A stretch of DNA of 64,000 bases from Paractinoplanes brasiliensis (GTDB lineage: Bacteria > Actinomycetota > Actinomycetes > Mycobacteriales > Micromonosporaceae), in contig NZ_SNWR01000001.1 of the NCBI RefSeq assembly GCF_004362215.1, forward strand, positions 5,252,001 through 5,316,000. Reading direction: 5' to 3'. Both the position numbers and the translations under genes were made by a program. Below, piece by piece: positions 51,395 through 59,783 of the stretch. Under the pieces are notes generated by a model. It had not been told where the DNA came from, ran no database searches, and saw only the letters and a list, made by a program, of their open reading frames with translations. Numbering within the stretch: the stretch's first letter is position 1; the number at the start of each line of letters is the position of its first letter.

Positions 51395-52564
51395 ATGGGC
51401 ATGGTCAAAGTGGTGGGCCTGGTGCTGCACCCGCGACGCGACTGCGGATCGGCGATCGACGCGATCGTGAAGTGGGCCGAGCGGCGCGACGTCACCGTGC
51501 TGGGACTGCACGACGAGATCGATCGCATCGACTGCGAGGCCGTGGCGGTCACCCCGGAAGAGATGGCCGAGCGCGCGGGCCTGCTGGTCAGCCTGGGCGG
51601 CGACGGCACCATGCTGCGCACGATGCGCCTGGTCGAGGGCCGCAAGACCCCGGTGCTGGGCGTCAACGTCGGCCGGCTGGGCTTCCTGGCCGAGGTTGAC
51701 CTGCCCGAGCTGCCGGACGCGCTCACCGCGATCGACGAGCACAAATTCACCATCGAATCCCGTACGGCGGTCCGCACGGTGCTGCCCGACGGCAAGGACG
51801 TCTCCGCCTTCAACGACATCGCGATGGTGCGCGTGCCCGGCGAGGGGCTGGCCGCGATCGGCATCTGCCTCGAGGGCAAGAACTTCGTCAGCTACGCGGC
51901 CGACGCCGTCATCGTGGCCACCCCCACCGGCTCGACGGCGTACAGCTTCTCGGCCGGCGGCCCGATCGTCTCGCCGAACGTCGAGGGCCTGATCGTCACC
52001 GCCTCGGCCGCCCACTCCTCGTTCAACCGCCCGCTCATGCTGGCCCTGCAGGAAAGGCTCGAGCTCGACGTGCTGCCCACCAGCGGCCGGCTCGCGATCG
52101 AGGTGGACGGGATCATCGAGGGGTACGCGGCCCCGGGCGACAAGTTGCTGATCGAGCCGATCCCGTCGGCGGCCCAGGTGATCCGGCTCGGCGGCGCCAG
52201 CTTCTACGAGCGGGCCCGCCGCAAACTGCGCGTCGAGGGCAGCGCCCAGGTCGGCGTGCCCGACTCGGCCGACGCCGTGGTGGTCGACTCGTTCGAGCGG
52301 CAGCGCTACGAGCTGCTGCTCGGCGGCGAGGTGGCCGGCGTGCTGCACTACCGCCGCCACGGCGACCGGGTCGAGCTGCTGCACACCGAGATCGAGCAGT
52401 CGTTCTCGGGCCGGGGCCTGGCCGGCCGGCTCGCCTCGGCCGCCCTCGAGGACGCCCGCGGCCGTGCCACCCCGGTTGTCGCCACCTGCCCCTACGTCAC
52501 CGGATACCTGGACCGCCATCCCGAGTACGCCGACCTGCTGGCCACCCCGACTGCGAATAGCTGA
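51395..52564 (+). CDS. NAD kinase fused to a GNAT acetyltransferase domain
   Basis: A 389-residue protein. Residues 1-290 form a complete NAD kinase: GGDGT (68-72), NVGRLGFLAE, the FNDIAMVR acidic motif near 139-146, and TPTGSTAYSFSAGGP (176-190). Residues 303-382 form a short YjdJ-like acetyltransferase domain (YELLLGGEVAGVLHYRR, GRGLAGRLASAALEDAR, CPYVTGYLDRHPEYADLL). NAD kinases normally end after the first domain, so the fusion is unusual. It would make NADP+ and perhaps acetylate a protein or itself. It is the first gene of a three-gene operon, with a 10-bp gap to the receiver-flavoprotein gene. Confidence 0.9.
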   Translation: MGMVKVVGLVLHPRRDCGSAIDAIVKWAERRDVTVLGLHDEIDRIDCEAVAVTPEEMAERAGLLVSLGGDGTMLRTMRLVEGRKTPVLGVNVGRLGFLAEVDLPELPDALTAIDEHKFTIESRTAVRTVLPDGKDVSAFNDIAMVRVPGEGLAAIGICLEGKNFVSYAADAVIVATPTGSTAYSFSAGGPIVSPNVEGLIVTASAAHSSFNRPLMLALQERLELDVLPTSGRLAIEVDGIIEGYAAPGDKLLIEPIPSAAQVIRLGGASFYERARRKLRVEGSAQVGVPDSADAVVVDSFERQRYELLLGGEVAGVLHYRRHGDRVELLHTEIEQSFSGRGLAGRLASAALEDARGRATPVVATCPYVTGYLDRHPEYADLLATPTANS

Positions 52565-52574
52565 GGTACCTGCC

Positions 52575-54233
52575 ATGGGCCACCCCGCGATCCTGACCGT
52601 CGACGACGATCCCGCGGTCTCCCGGGCCATCGCCCGCGACCTGCGCCGTCGCTACGGCGACCAGTACCGCATCCTGCGCGCGTCGTCGGCCGCCGAGGCT
52701 CTGGAAGCGCTCAAGGAGCTCAAACTGCGCGGCGGCCGCGTCGCCGTCATGCTCGCCGACTACCGGATGCCGCACGTCAACGGCATCGAGTTCCTGGAGC
52801 AGGCGATGGACCTGTTCCCCAATGCCCGGCGGGCCCTGCTGACCGCGTACGCCGACACGGACGCCGCGATCCAGGCCATCAACGTGGTCGACGTCGACCA
52901 CTACCTGCTCAAGCCGTGGGACCCGCCGGAGGAGAAGCTCTACCCGGTGCTCGACGCGCTGCTCGACGCCTGGCTGGCCACCGGCGACCGCGAGATGGAG
53001 GACATCCGCGTCGTGGGGCACCGGTGGAGCGAGCCGTCCTACGAGATCCGCGACTTCCTCGCGCGCAACCTGGTGCCGTACAAGTGGCTCGGCGCCGACG
53101 AGTCCGAGGGCCGTCGCCTGCTCGAGGCGGCCGGGGTCGGTCCCGAGGCGATCCCGCTGGTGGTGACGACCGACGGGCGTACGTTCGCGCAGCCGACCAC
53201 GACCGAGGTGGCCGAGGCGGTGGGGTTGTCGACAGCGCCCGGCCGTGACTTCTACGACCTGATCATCGTGGGCGGCGGACCGGCCGGGCTCGGCGCCGCG
53301 GTCTACGGCGCCTCCGAGGGCCTCCGGACGCTGCTGGTCGAGCGGCGGGCCGTCGGTGGGCAGGCCGGCCAGAGCTCGCGCATCGAGAACTACCTGGGTT
53401 TCCCCGACGGCATCTCGGGCGCGCAGCTCACCGACCGGGCGCGGCGGCAGGCCGGCAAGTTCTCGGCCGAGGTGCTGACCACGCGCGACGTGACCGGACT
53501 GCGGCAGGACGGCTCGGCCCGCACGCTGACGTTCGCCGACGGCGGCGAGGTCTCGGCGCACTCGATCGTGCTGGCCACCGGGGTGGCGTACAGGCCGCTG
53601 GTCGCCGACGGCATCGCCGAGCTGACCGGCTCGGGGATCTACTACGGCTCGGCCTCGACGGAGGGCCCGTCCTGCGCCGGCACCGACGTCTACATCGTGG
53701 GCGGCGCGAATTCGGCAGGGCAGGCGGCGCTGTTCTTCTCCCGGTACGCGCGGACGGTCACGCTGCTGGTGCGGGGCGACTCGCTCGAGGCGTCGATGTC
53801 GTACTACCTGATCCAGCAGCTCAACAAGATCGAGAACATCAGGGTCAGGACCCGTTGCGAGGTCGTGGGCGCCCAGGGCAACGGCCACCTCGAAGCGATC
53901 ACGATCTGTGACAGCAAGGAGGGGCGGAACACCACCGTCGAATGCGGCTACCTGTTCGTCTTCATCGGCGCGGAACCGCGTACGGACTGGTTGGGAACGA
54001 CAGTGGCCCGGGACGAGAGGGGCTTCGTCCGCACCGGGCCGGATCTTCTGCAAAATGGCACCCGTCCGAAGGGATGGGATCGGGAGCGGGATCCGTTCTA
54101 CCTGGAGTGCAGTGTTCCCGGCATCTTCGCCGCCGGCGACGTCCGGGCCAACTCCGTCAAGCGGGTGGCCTCGGCGGTCGGCGAGGGCGCGATGGCCGTC
54201 ACGCTGGTCCATCGGTACCTGGAGGCGCAGTGA
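52575..54233 (+). CDS. Receiver domain fused to a thioredoxin-reductase-like flavoprotein
   Basis: A 552-residue fusion. The CheY-type receiver spans 1-125 (acidic DDD at 10-12, phospho-acceptor Asp62 in LADYRMPHVNG, Lys of HYLLKPW). Residues 130-225 look like a glutaredoxin fold without redox cysteines. Residues 230-552 are an FAD/NAD(P)H reductase (IIVGGGPAGLGAAVYGASEG, GGQAGQSSRIENY, VYIVGGANSAGQAALFF, IFAAGDVRANSVKRV). The CxxC of thioredoxin reductase is missing (YYGSASTEGPSCAG instead), so it cannot reduce thioredoxin in the classical way. It lies between the NAD kinase fusion and a cNMP-binding kinase, its likely phospho-donor. Confidence 0.9.
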   Translation: MGHPAILTVDDDPAVSRAIARDLRRRYGDQYRILRASSAAEALEALKELKLRGGRVAVMLADYRMPHVNGIEFLEQAMDLFPNARRALLTAYADTDAAIQAINVVDVDHYLLKPWDPPEEKLYPVLDALLDAWLATGDREMEDIRVVGHRWSEPSYEIRDFLARNLVPYKWLGADESEGRRLLEAAGVGPEAIPLVVTTDGRTFAQPTTTEVAEAVGLSTAPGRDFYDLIIVGGGPAGLGAAVYGASEGLRTLLVERRAVGGQAGQSSRIENYLGFPDGISGAQLTDRARRQAGKFSAEVLTTRDVTGLRQDGSARTLTFADGGEVSAHSIVLATGVAYRPLVADGIAELTGSGIYYGSASTEGPSCAGTDVYIVGGANSAGQAALFFSRYARTVTLLVRGDSLEASMSYYLIQQLNKIENIRVRTRCEVVGAQGNGHLEAITICDSKEGRNTTVECGYLFVFIGAEPRTDWLGTTVARDERGFVRTGPDLLQNGTRPKGWDRERDPFYLECSVPGIFAAGDVRANSVKRVASAVGEGAMAVTLVHRYLEAQ

Positions 54234-54251
54234 TGTGGAGTGAGCCTTGCC

Positions 54252-55730
54252 ATGAGTGACACCACACGATCTTCTGAAGAGGTCCGGCTCGTTCCCTGTG
54301 AGCCGGGACAGCTCAGCCCGGACGAGCTGCGCACCCTGTTCCTGTTCGAGAAGCTGACCGACGACCAGCTCGCCTGGATCTCGGAGCACGGCTGCACGAT
54401 GCACATGACGGCCGGTGGCACGGTGATCCGCGAGGGCGATCCCGCGGACCTGTTCCTGGTGCTGCTCAGCGGCACGATCGAGCTCACCCGCCGGGTCGGC
54501 CAGGACGAGGTCCGCACCAACCGCACCGAGCAACGCGGCGTCTACATGGGCGCCACGAACGCGTACCTGCGTGACGACGGCGTGCCGCGCAACTACATGA
54601 TGAGCACGCGCGCGCTCGACGACAGCGACTTCTTCGTGCTCTCGGCCGAGGACTTCGGATGGATGATGCGCGAGTGGTTCCCGATGGCGATCCACCTGCT
54701 CGAGGGCCTGACCATCGGCATGCGCAACACCCAGGCCGCGGTCAGCGAGCGGCAGCGGCTCACCGCCCTCGGCGCGCTCTCGGCCGGGCTCATGCACGAG
54801 CTCAACAACCCGGCCGCGGCCGCCTCCCGGGCCACCGCCGCGCTGCGTCAGCGGGTCGCCGGCATGCGGCACAAGCTGGCCATGCTGGCCGCCGGCAAGG
54901 TCGACCCGGAACGCCTGGTCGCGCTGGTCGAGCTGCAGGAGGACGTGATCGAGCGGGCGGCCAAGGCCAAGCCGCTGACCGCGATGGAGACGGCCGACCG
55001 CGAGGACGAGCTCGGCGACTGGATGGACGAGCGCAACGTCACCAGCGGCTGGGACCTCGCCCCCGTCTTCGCCCAGGGTGGCATCGACATCGACTGCCTC
55101 ACTCTGATCGAGGAGCGCGTCGGCACCCAGAAACTGCTCGACCAGGCCATCCACTGGATCGGGTACGCGCTGGAGACCGAGCAGCTGATGACCGACATCG
55201 AGGACGCCACCGGACGGGTGTCGTCGCTGGTGTCGGCGGCGAAGCAGTACTCGCAGATGGACCGTGCGGCCCACCAGTGGATCGACGTGCACACCGGCCT
55301 GGACAGCACGCTGGTGATGCTCACCCACAAGATCGGCGACGGGGTCAAGATCGTCAAGGACTACGACCGTACGCTGCCCGAGGTGCCGGCCCACCCGGCC
55401 GAGCTCAACCAGGTGTGGACCAACCTGATCGACAACGCCGTGCAGGCCATGAACGGCGCCGGCACGCTGACCGTCAAGACGTACCGCGAGGACGACCACG
55501 TGGTGGTCTCGATCGGCGACACCGGTCCGGGCGTGCCCGAGGAGCTCAAGAAGCGCGTCTTCGAGCCGTTCTTCACCACCAAGCCGGTGGGCGAGGGCAC
55601 GGGCCTGGGCCTGGACATCTCGTTCCGGATCGTGGTGAACGGGCACGGCGGCGACATCAAGCTCGACTCCAAGCCCGGGGACACGAAGTTCCTCGTCCGG
55701 CTGCCGCTGACCGAGCCCTCCTCAGCCTGA
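54252..55730 (+). CDS. cNMP-binding-domain sensor histidine kinase
   Basis: A 492-residue soluble kinase. A CRP-type cyclic-nucleotide domain occupies residues 25-150 (FLFEKLTDDQLAWISEHG, IREGDPADLFLVLLSGTIEL). The HisKA helix carries His182 in SAGLMHELNNPAAAASRA, then a long helical insertion, and the HATPase domain has LNQVWTNLIDNAVQAM, DTGPGVPEELKKR and GEGTGLGLDIS. There is no membrane segment. ATG 54252 has GGAG about 10 nt upstream, and the gap to the previous gene is 18 bp. It probably phosphorylates Asp62 of the receiver-flavoprotein; the ligand of the CRP-like domain is unknown. Confidence 0.92.
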   Translation: MSDTTRSSEEVRLVPCEPGQLSPDELRTLFLFEKLTDDQLAWISEHGCTMHMTAGGTVIREGDPADLFLVLLSGTIELTRRVGQDEVRTNRTEQRGVYMGATNAYLRDDGVPRNYMMSTRALDDSDFFVLSAEDFGWMMREWFPMAIHLLEGLTIGMRNTQAAVSERQRLTALGALSAGLMHELNNPAAAASRATAALRQRVAGMRHKLAMLAAGKVDPERLVALVELQEDVIERAAKAKPLTAMETADREDELGDWMDERNVTSGWDLAPVFAQGGIDIDCLTLIEERVGTQKLLDQAIHWIGYALETEQLMTDIEDATGRVSSLVSAAKQYSQMDRAAHQWIDVHTGLDSTLVMLTHKIGDGVKIVKDYDRTLPEVPAHPAELNQVWTNLIDNAVQAMNGAGTLTVKTYREDDHVVVSIGDTGPGVPEELKKRVFEPFFTTKPVGEGTGLGLDISFRIVVNGHGGDIKLDSKPGDTKFLVRLPLTEPSSA

Positions 55731-55734
55731 GTCC

Positions 55735-55756
55735 TCCGGGGGCGTTTGCCCCCGGA
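55735..55756. terminator. Bidirectional terminator hairpin
   Basis: Stem TCCGGGGGC / GCCCCCGGA, 9 bp perfect with loop GTTT, lies between the convergent kinase and DinB-like genes. Confidence 0.82.
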
Positions 55757-55759
55757 ACC

Positions 55760-56257
55760 TCACAACAGACCGCGTACGTATGCGGCCTGTCCCGCGTGCT
55801 GCGCGTCGTCGTCGTACACGCTGACCAGGCGCACCCCGAGCGTCACCGGCGGGTCCCAGTTGTCGTCGACCACCCGGTCGAGGTCGGCCTCGCTGAGTAC
55901 GGCGATCCAGGCCACCGTACGGTCGTGCACCGCCTGGTAATAGTCGAGCAGCACCTGCGCGCTCTCGGGGGCCACCGCCGCCACCTGCGCGGCGTCATGC
56001 CCGTACCCGGTCTCGCTCTGGTTCTTGAGGCCGAACCACGAGGGCCAGTCCTCGCTCGCGTAGACCTGCTCGACGCCCATCACGTCGGCGACGTGGTCGT
56101 CCTGCACCCGGGTGAGGTGCCAGACGAGCCAGCCGATCGAGTTCGCCCCGTCGGCCGGCTGCCACCGCAACTGCTCGGGGGTGAGCCCGTGCACGGCGGT
56201 GCGCACGAGCTCGGGAAGACGCCCGAAGGCCTCGATCAGTACGTCCTTGGAGTCCAT
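55760..56257 (-). CDS. DinB-like (DUF664) four-helix protein
   Basis: A 165-residue protein with the DinB/YfiT four-helix pattern: WLVWHLTRVQDDHVADVMG (metal-ligand His), and SVYDDDAQHAGQAAYVRGLL with the C-terminal His pair. The superfamily contains metal-dependent thiol transferases, including mycothiol-dependent enzymes of actinobacteria; the exact role is unknown. It lies 3 bp after the upstream membrane protein gene and shares its operon. Confidence 0.88.
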   Translation of the reverse strand: MDSKDVLIEAFGRLPELVRTAVHGLTPEQLRWQPADGANSIGWLVWHLTRVQDDHVADVMGVEQVYASEDWPSWFGLKNQSETGYGHDAAQVAAVAPESAQVLLDYYQAVHDRTVAWIAVLSEADLDRVVDDNWDPPVTLGVRLVSVYDDDAQHAGQAAYVRGLL

Positions 56258-56260
56258 GGC

Positions 56261-56998
56261 CTACTCCGTTCCGTCCGTCTGGAGCTGCCGCTCGGGCGTC
56301 CCGCTGTCGTCCTGCTGATTCTGCTCCTCGGTCGGCTCCTCGGTGGGTTCCGTCCCCGTCTCGGTGCCGTCCGTCTGGGACGGTTGAGGCGACTCGGTCG
56401 GCGCAGCGGACGGCGACGCCGGGTCGGTCGGCGCGGTCGTCTCTGCCGGCTCGCTGGTCGGGTCGGCCGAGGGTTCCGTCGATACCGCGGGGGCGGGCTT
56501 CTTGTCGTCCGAGCCGTTGTCACCCTTGAACGCCGAGCCCAGGGTCGTGCTCGAGCTGGTCCTGTGCCCGACCGCGTCCGCGATCGAGCGCTGGGTGATC
56601 AGCTCGTACGCGGTGAGGGAGCCCATCGCCAGCACGAACAGCGCGCCCGCGAAGGCCGCGATCCGGCCCCAGCGCATCCGGAACGACGGCTTGGCCGTGT
56701 CACCCGGCACCGGCTCGTCGGAGGGCACGTCGTCCTCGGCGGCCGCCACGGACGGGGTGCCCACGGCCGCCGGCGCTGTCACGAACGTCTTGATCCTTTC
56801 GCTCCCGCGGTTGATGAACCGGTGGTAGAGCTCCGTTCCGACCGAGCCGATGAAGCTGGCGACGGCCGCGCCGATGATCGTTCCGGCGACGCCTAGGAAG
56901 GAACCGACCACCGCGGCGGACACCGCGGCCAGGGTTCCCGCAATGGTCTTGGGGATGTCGATGCCGGACCAGATCTTGGCCGGTGCGTGCTCGGTCAT
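56261..56998 (-). CDS. Membrane protein with a disordered extracytoplasmic tail
   Basis: A 245-residue protein not assigned to a family. Two helices (TIAGTLAAVSAAVVGSFLGV and the Gly/Ala-rich segment after it) lie within residues 18-55, a third near 110-130, and a long Pro/Thr/Glu-rich tail follows (APTESPQPSQTDGTETGTEP). It is probably a membrane-anchored protein with a disordered outside tail. AGGAGGCC precedes ATG 56998. It is followed by the DinB-like gene after 2 bp. Confidence 0.72.
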   Translation of the reverse strand: MTEHAPAKIWSGIDIPKTIAGTLAAVSAAVVGSFLGVAGTIIGAAVASFIGSVGTELYHRFINRGSERIKTFVTAPAAVGTPSVAAAEDDVPSDEPVPGDTAKPSFRMRWGRIAAFAGALFVLAMGSLTAYELITQRSIADAVGHRTSSSTTLGSAFKGDNGSDDKKPAPAVSTEPSADPTSEPAETTAPTDPASPSAAPTESPQPSQTDGTETGTEPTEEPTEEQNQQDDSGTPERQLQTDGTE

Positions 56999-57031
56999 GG
57001 CCTCCTTGCCTCTGCCCTCGTGTGCCGACTG

Positions 57032-58381
57032 TCAGGCCTTCGCCTTCTCCTTACGCGCGATTGCTAAACCCCGCCGATCCGCCCAGACCTCGCGCAGGGG
57101 ACGCACCACGACCCCCTCCTCGGCCATGCGTCGCCGGGCCAGCCTGCGCGTACGCAGAATCCCGGCCACGCCCAGAACCATGAAGACGTATTGCACCGAC
57201 ATCGCCACTTTGAAGTCGCCGATGTCGTACGTCGCCGCGCCGCCCGTACGCGCGTCGAGGATCAGGCCGATCAACTCGATCGACAGCAGCGACGCGACGA
57301 AGCCGCCGACGTTCACCACGCCGGTGGCGGTGCCGAGCCGCCTCGGCGGGTTGAACGTCCGGGCGTAGTCGAAGCCGATCATCGAGCCGGGGCCGCCCAG
57401 GGCCAGCGCGACGATCAGCACCACCAGCACCGGCATGGGCGCGTGCCCCGGCCAGGCCAGCACGAGTCCCCAGGCGCCCGCGTTGGCCGCGATCACCCCC
57501 AGCACCAGCCACGACCGGCGCAGCGGATGCCGTTGCACGAGCACCCCGATCAGCGGGCCGGCCGCCATGCCGACCAGCACGAACAGGGTGAGCAGCGCGC
57601 TTGCCGTCTCCTGGTGCAGGCCCTGCCCGGCGATCAGGAACGGGAAGCCCCACATCAGCGCGAAGACCGTACCGGTGAACTGGGTCGTGAAGTGGGTCCA
57701 CAGCCCGAGGCGGGTGCCCGGGTGCCGCCACGCGTCGCCCAGGTCACGGCCGACCTGGCCCAGGGTCACCGCCGGGCCGGTGTTGAACCGCCGCTCCGGG
57801 CTGTCGTGCAGGGCCAGGAAGGCGGCCACCGCGACGAAGACGCCGGCGCCCGCCGTCGCGAAGAACGCGGTGCTCCAGCCCGGACCGGCCAGCAGGGCCG
57901 CCAGCGGCACGGCCGAGAGCACCTGCCCCGCCTGCCCGGCCAGCCCCGTGACCTGGGTCAGCACCGGCACCCGCCGGGCCGGGAACCACTGCGGCACCAG
58001 GCGCAACACGCTGATGAAGGTCATCGCGTCGCCCGCGCCGACCAGGACACGGGCCAGCACGGCGCCGCCGACGTGATCGGTGGTCGCCATGATCGCCTGG
58101 CCGGCCGCCATCAGCACACCGCCGCTGACCACCAGACGCAGTGACCCGAACCGGTCGAGCAGCAACCCGACCGGCACCTGAAGGCCGGCGTAGACGAGCA
58201 GCTGCAGCACGGCGAACGAGGCCAGGGCTCCGGCGCCGATGCCGAAGCGGTGCTGCGCGTCCAGCCCGGCCACGCCGAGCGAGGTGCGGTGCAGCACTGC
58301 GACGATGTACGCGGCGAGGCCGACGGCCCAGACCGTCCAAGCCCTTGCTGAGGGACGCAGGGGCACGGGGTCGCCTTTCAC
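57032..58381 (-). CDS. MFS transporter (nitrate/oxalate-type, NNP-like)
   Basis: A 449-residue protein with 12 membrane helices and a long cytoplasmic end (ILRTRRLARRRMAEEGVVVR). The N-terminal half contains LLLDRFGSLRLVVSGGVLMA and the second half GFDYARTFNPPRRLGTATGV, a pattern of the major facilitator superfamily that imports anions or exports small molecules. Start GTG 58381; a GTG 15 nt downstream with AAAGG upstream is possible. It diverges from the Bcr/CflA exporter gene. Substrate unknown. Confidence 0.88.
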   Translation of the reverse strand: MKGDPVPLRPSARAWTVWAVGLAAYIVAVLHRTSLGVAGLDAQHRFGIGAGALASFAVLQLLVYAGLQVPVGLLLDRFGSLRLVVSGGVLMAAGQAIMATTDHVGGAVLARVLVGAGDAMTFISVLRLVPQWFPARRVPVLTQVTGLAGQAGQVLSAVPLAALLAGPGWSTAFFATAGAGVFVAVAAFLALHDSPERRFNTGPAVTLGQVGRDLGDAWRHPGTRLGLWTHFTTQFTGTVFALMWGFPFLIAGQGLHQETASALLTLFVLVGMAAGPLIGVLVQRHPLRRSWLVLGVIAANAGAWGLVLAWPGHAPMPVLVVLIVALALGGPGSMIGFDYARTFNPPRRLGTATGVVNVGGFVASLLSIELIGLILDARTGGAATYDIGDFKVAMSVQYVFMVLGVAGILRTRRLARRRMAEEGVVVRPLREVWADRRGLAIARKEKAKA

Positions 58382-58520
58382 TCGCTCAATCGCACGTACG
58401 GCAACAAGCCTTCTCCGCCCGGGGCGGGGGTGACAACGTGGGTCCCGTCACTGACCAGCGATTTTGTGATCACCGTTACCCGCCGGAACAATCCGGGTCG
58501 CGGCAGACTTGACGCCGAAT

Positions 58521-59774
58521 ATGCGCGTTGAAGCATCCCCAGGAGAACTGCTGCCCGCCGGGCGTCGCCTCCGCATCGTCCTCGTGTTGGGTTTTCTCAC
58601 CGCGCTGGGGCCGCTGACCATCGACATGTACCTGCCGGCCCTGCCGACGATCACCACCGACCTGCACAGCACCGAGGCCGCCGTGCAGCTCACGCTGACC
58701 GGCACGCTGCTCGGTCTGGCACTCGGGCAACTGCTGGTCGGCCCGCTCTCCGACGCGGCAGGGCGCCGCATACCGTTGCTCGCCGGTGTCGGTGTGCACG
58801 TGCTCGCATCCGTGCTGTGCGTCGTCGCGCCCAACCTGGCCGTGCTCGGCACCCTGCGGGTCGCGCAAGGGCTGGGCGCCGCCGCCGCGTCAGTGGTCGC
58901 CATGGCGATCGTGCGCGACCTGTTCAGCGGGCTCGCCGCGGCCAGGCTCTTCTCACGCCTGATGCTGGTGGTCGGCGTGGCCCCGATCCTCGCGCCCACC
59001 ATCGGCGGCGTGGTGCTCAACTGGACCTCGTGGCGCGGCGTCTTCGTCGTGCTGACCGTGGCCGCGGTCGCGATCATGACGGCCACCGCGCTGATCCTGC
59101 CCGAGACGCTGCCCGTCGAGCGCCGTCGCGGCGGCGGGGTCGCCGGCACCCTGCGCGACTACGGACGGCTGTTCACCGACCGGGCGTACGTGGGTCTGAT
59201 CCTGGTCGCCGCGCTGGCGTTCTCGGCACTTTTCGCGTACGTCTCCGGCAGCTCCTTCGTGTTCCAGGAGGAGTACGGCATGAGCGAGCAACAGTTCGCG
59301 TACGTCTTCGCCGGCGGCGCCATCGGGCTGATCGGCGCCACCCAGTTCAACGTGCGCCTGCTCCGCCGCTGGCAGCCCGTCCAGATCCTGGGCGGCGCGC
59401 TGATCGCGGGCGCGGTGTTCGGCGTGATCTTCCTGCTGTTCGCGATCACCGGCATCGGCGGCCTGGCCGGCGTCCTGATCCCGCTCTGGCTGGTGCTGGC
59501 CATGGTCGGCTTGGCCATGCCGAACGCCCCCGCGCTGGCCCTCTCGCGGCACGGCGAGGCCGCCGGAACCGCCGCGGCGCTGCTGGGCGCGGTGCAGTTC
59601 GGCGTCGGCGCGCTCGCCGCCCCGCTGGTCGGAGTGCTCGGCAACAGCTCCCTGGCCATGGCGATCGTGGTGGCCGGCACGATGGTGGCGTCGGTCGCGG
59701 TGCTCCGGGTGGTGGTGCGCCCCAAGCAGCTGCCGGTCGAAACGGGTGAGCCGGTGCTGGCCGTCGCGCACTAG
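58521..59774 (+). CDS. Bcr/CflA-family drug exporter (MFS)
   Basis: A 417-residue MFS protein with 12 helices, TIDMYLPALPTI at helix 1, LLVGPLSDAAGRRIPLLAGV between helices 2 and 3 and RVAQGLGAAAASVVAMAIVRD at helix 4, all typical of the Bcr/CflA group (bicyclomycin, chloramphenicol and similar drugs). ATG 58521; an in-frame TTG at 58509 is less likely. The phosphotransferase gene follows after 9 bp and its promoter lies over this gene's stop. Confidence 0.93.
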   Translation: MRVEASPGELLPAGRRLRIVLVLGFLTALGPLTIDMYLPALPTITTDLHSTEAAVQLTLTGTLLGLALGQLLVGPLSDAAGRRIPLLAGVGVHVLASVLCVVAPNLAVLGTLRVAQGLGAAAASVVAMAIVRDLFSGLAAARLFSRLMLVVGVAPILAPTIGGVVLNWTSWRGVFVVLTVAAVAIMTATALILPETLPVERRRGGGVAGTLRDYGRLFTDRAYVGLILVAALAFSALFAYVSGSSFVFQEEYGMSEQQFAYVFAGGAIGLIGATQFNVRLLRRWQPVQILGGALIAGAVFGVIFLLFAITGIGGLAGVLIPLWLVLAMVGLAMPNAPALALSRHGEAAGTAAALLGAVQFGVGALAAPLVGVLGNSSLAMAIVVAGTMVASVAVLRVVVRPKQLPVETGEPVLAVAH

Positions 59775-59777
59775 TCT
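59772..59777 (+). promoter_or_regulatory. -10 box TAGTCT of a leaderless gene
   Basis: TAGTCT overlaps the stop codon of the exporter gene and ends 6 nt before ATG 59784. Confidence 0.55.
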
Positions 59778-59783
59778 GCGGGC

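Noticed and set aside
52497..55646. A 1049-codon minus-strand frame opposite the receiver-flavoprotein and kinase genes
   Set aside because: It is a shadow of two well-supported genes, with His/Asp/Arg-rich low-complexity translation and no domain.
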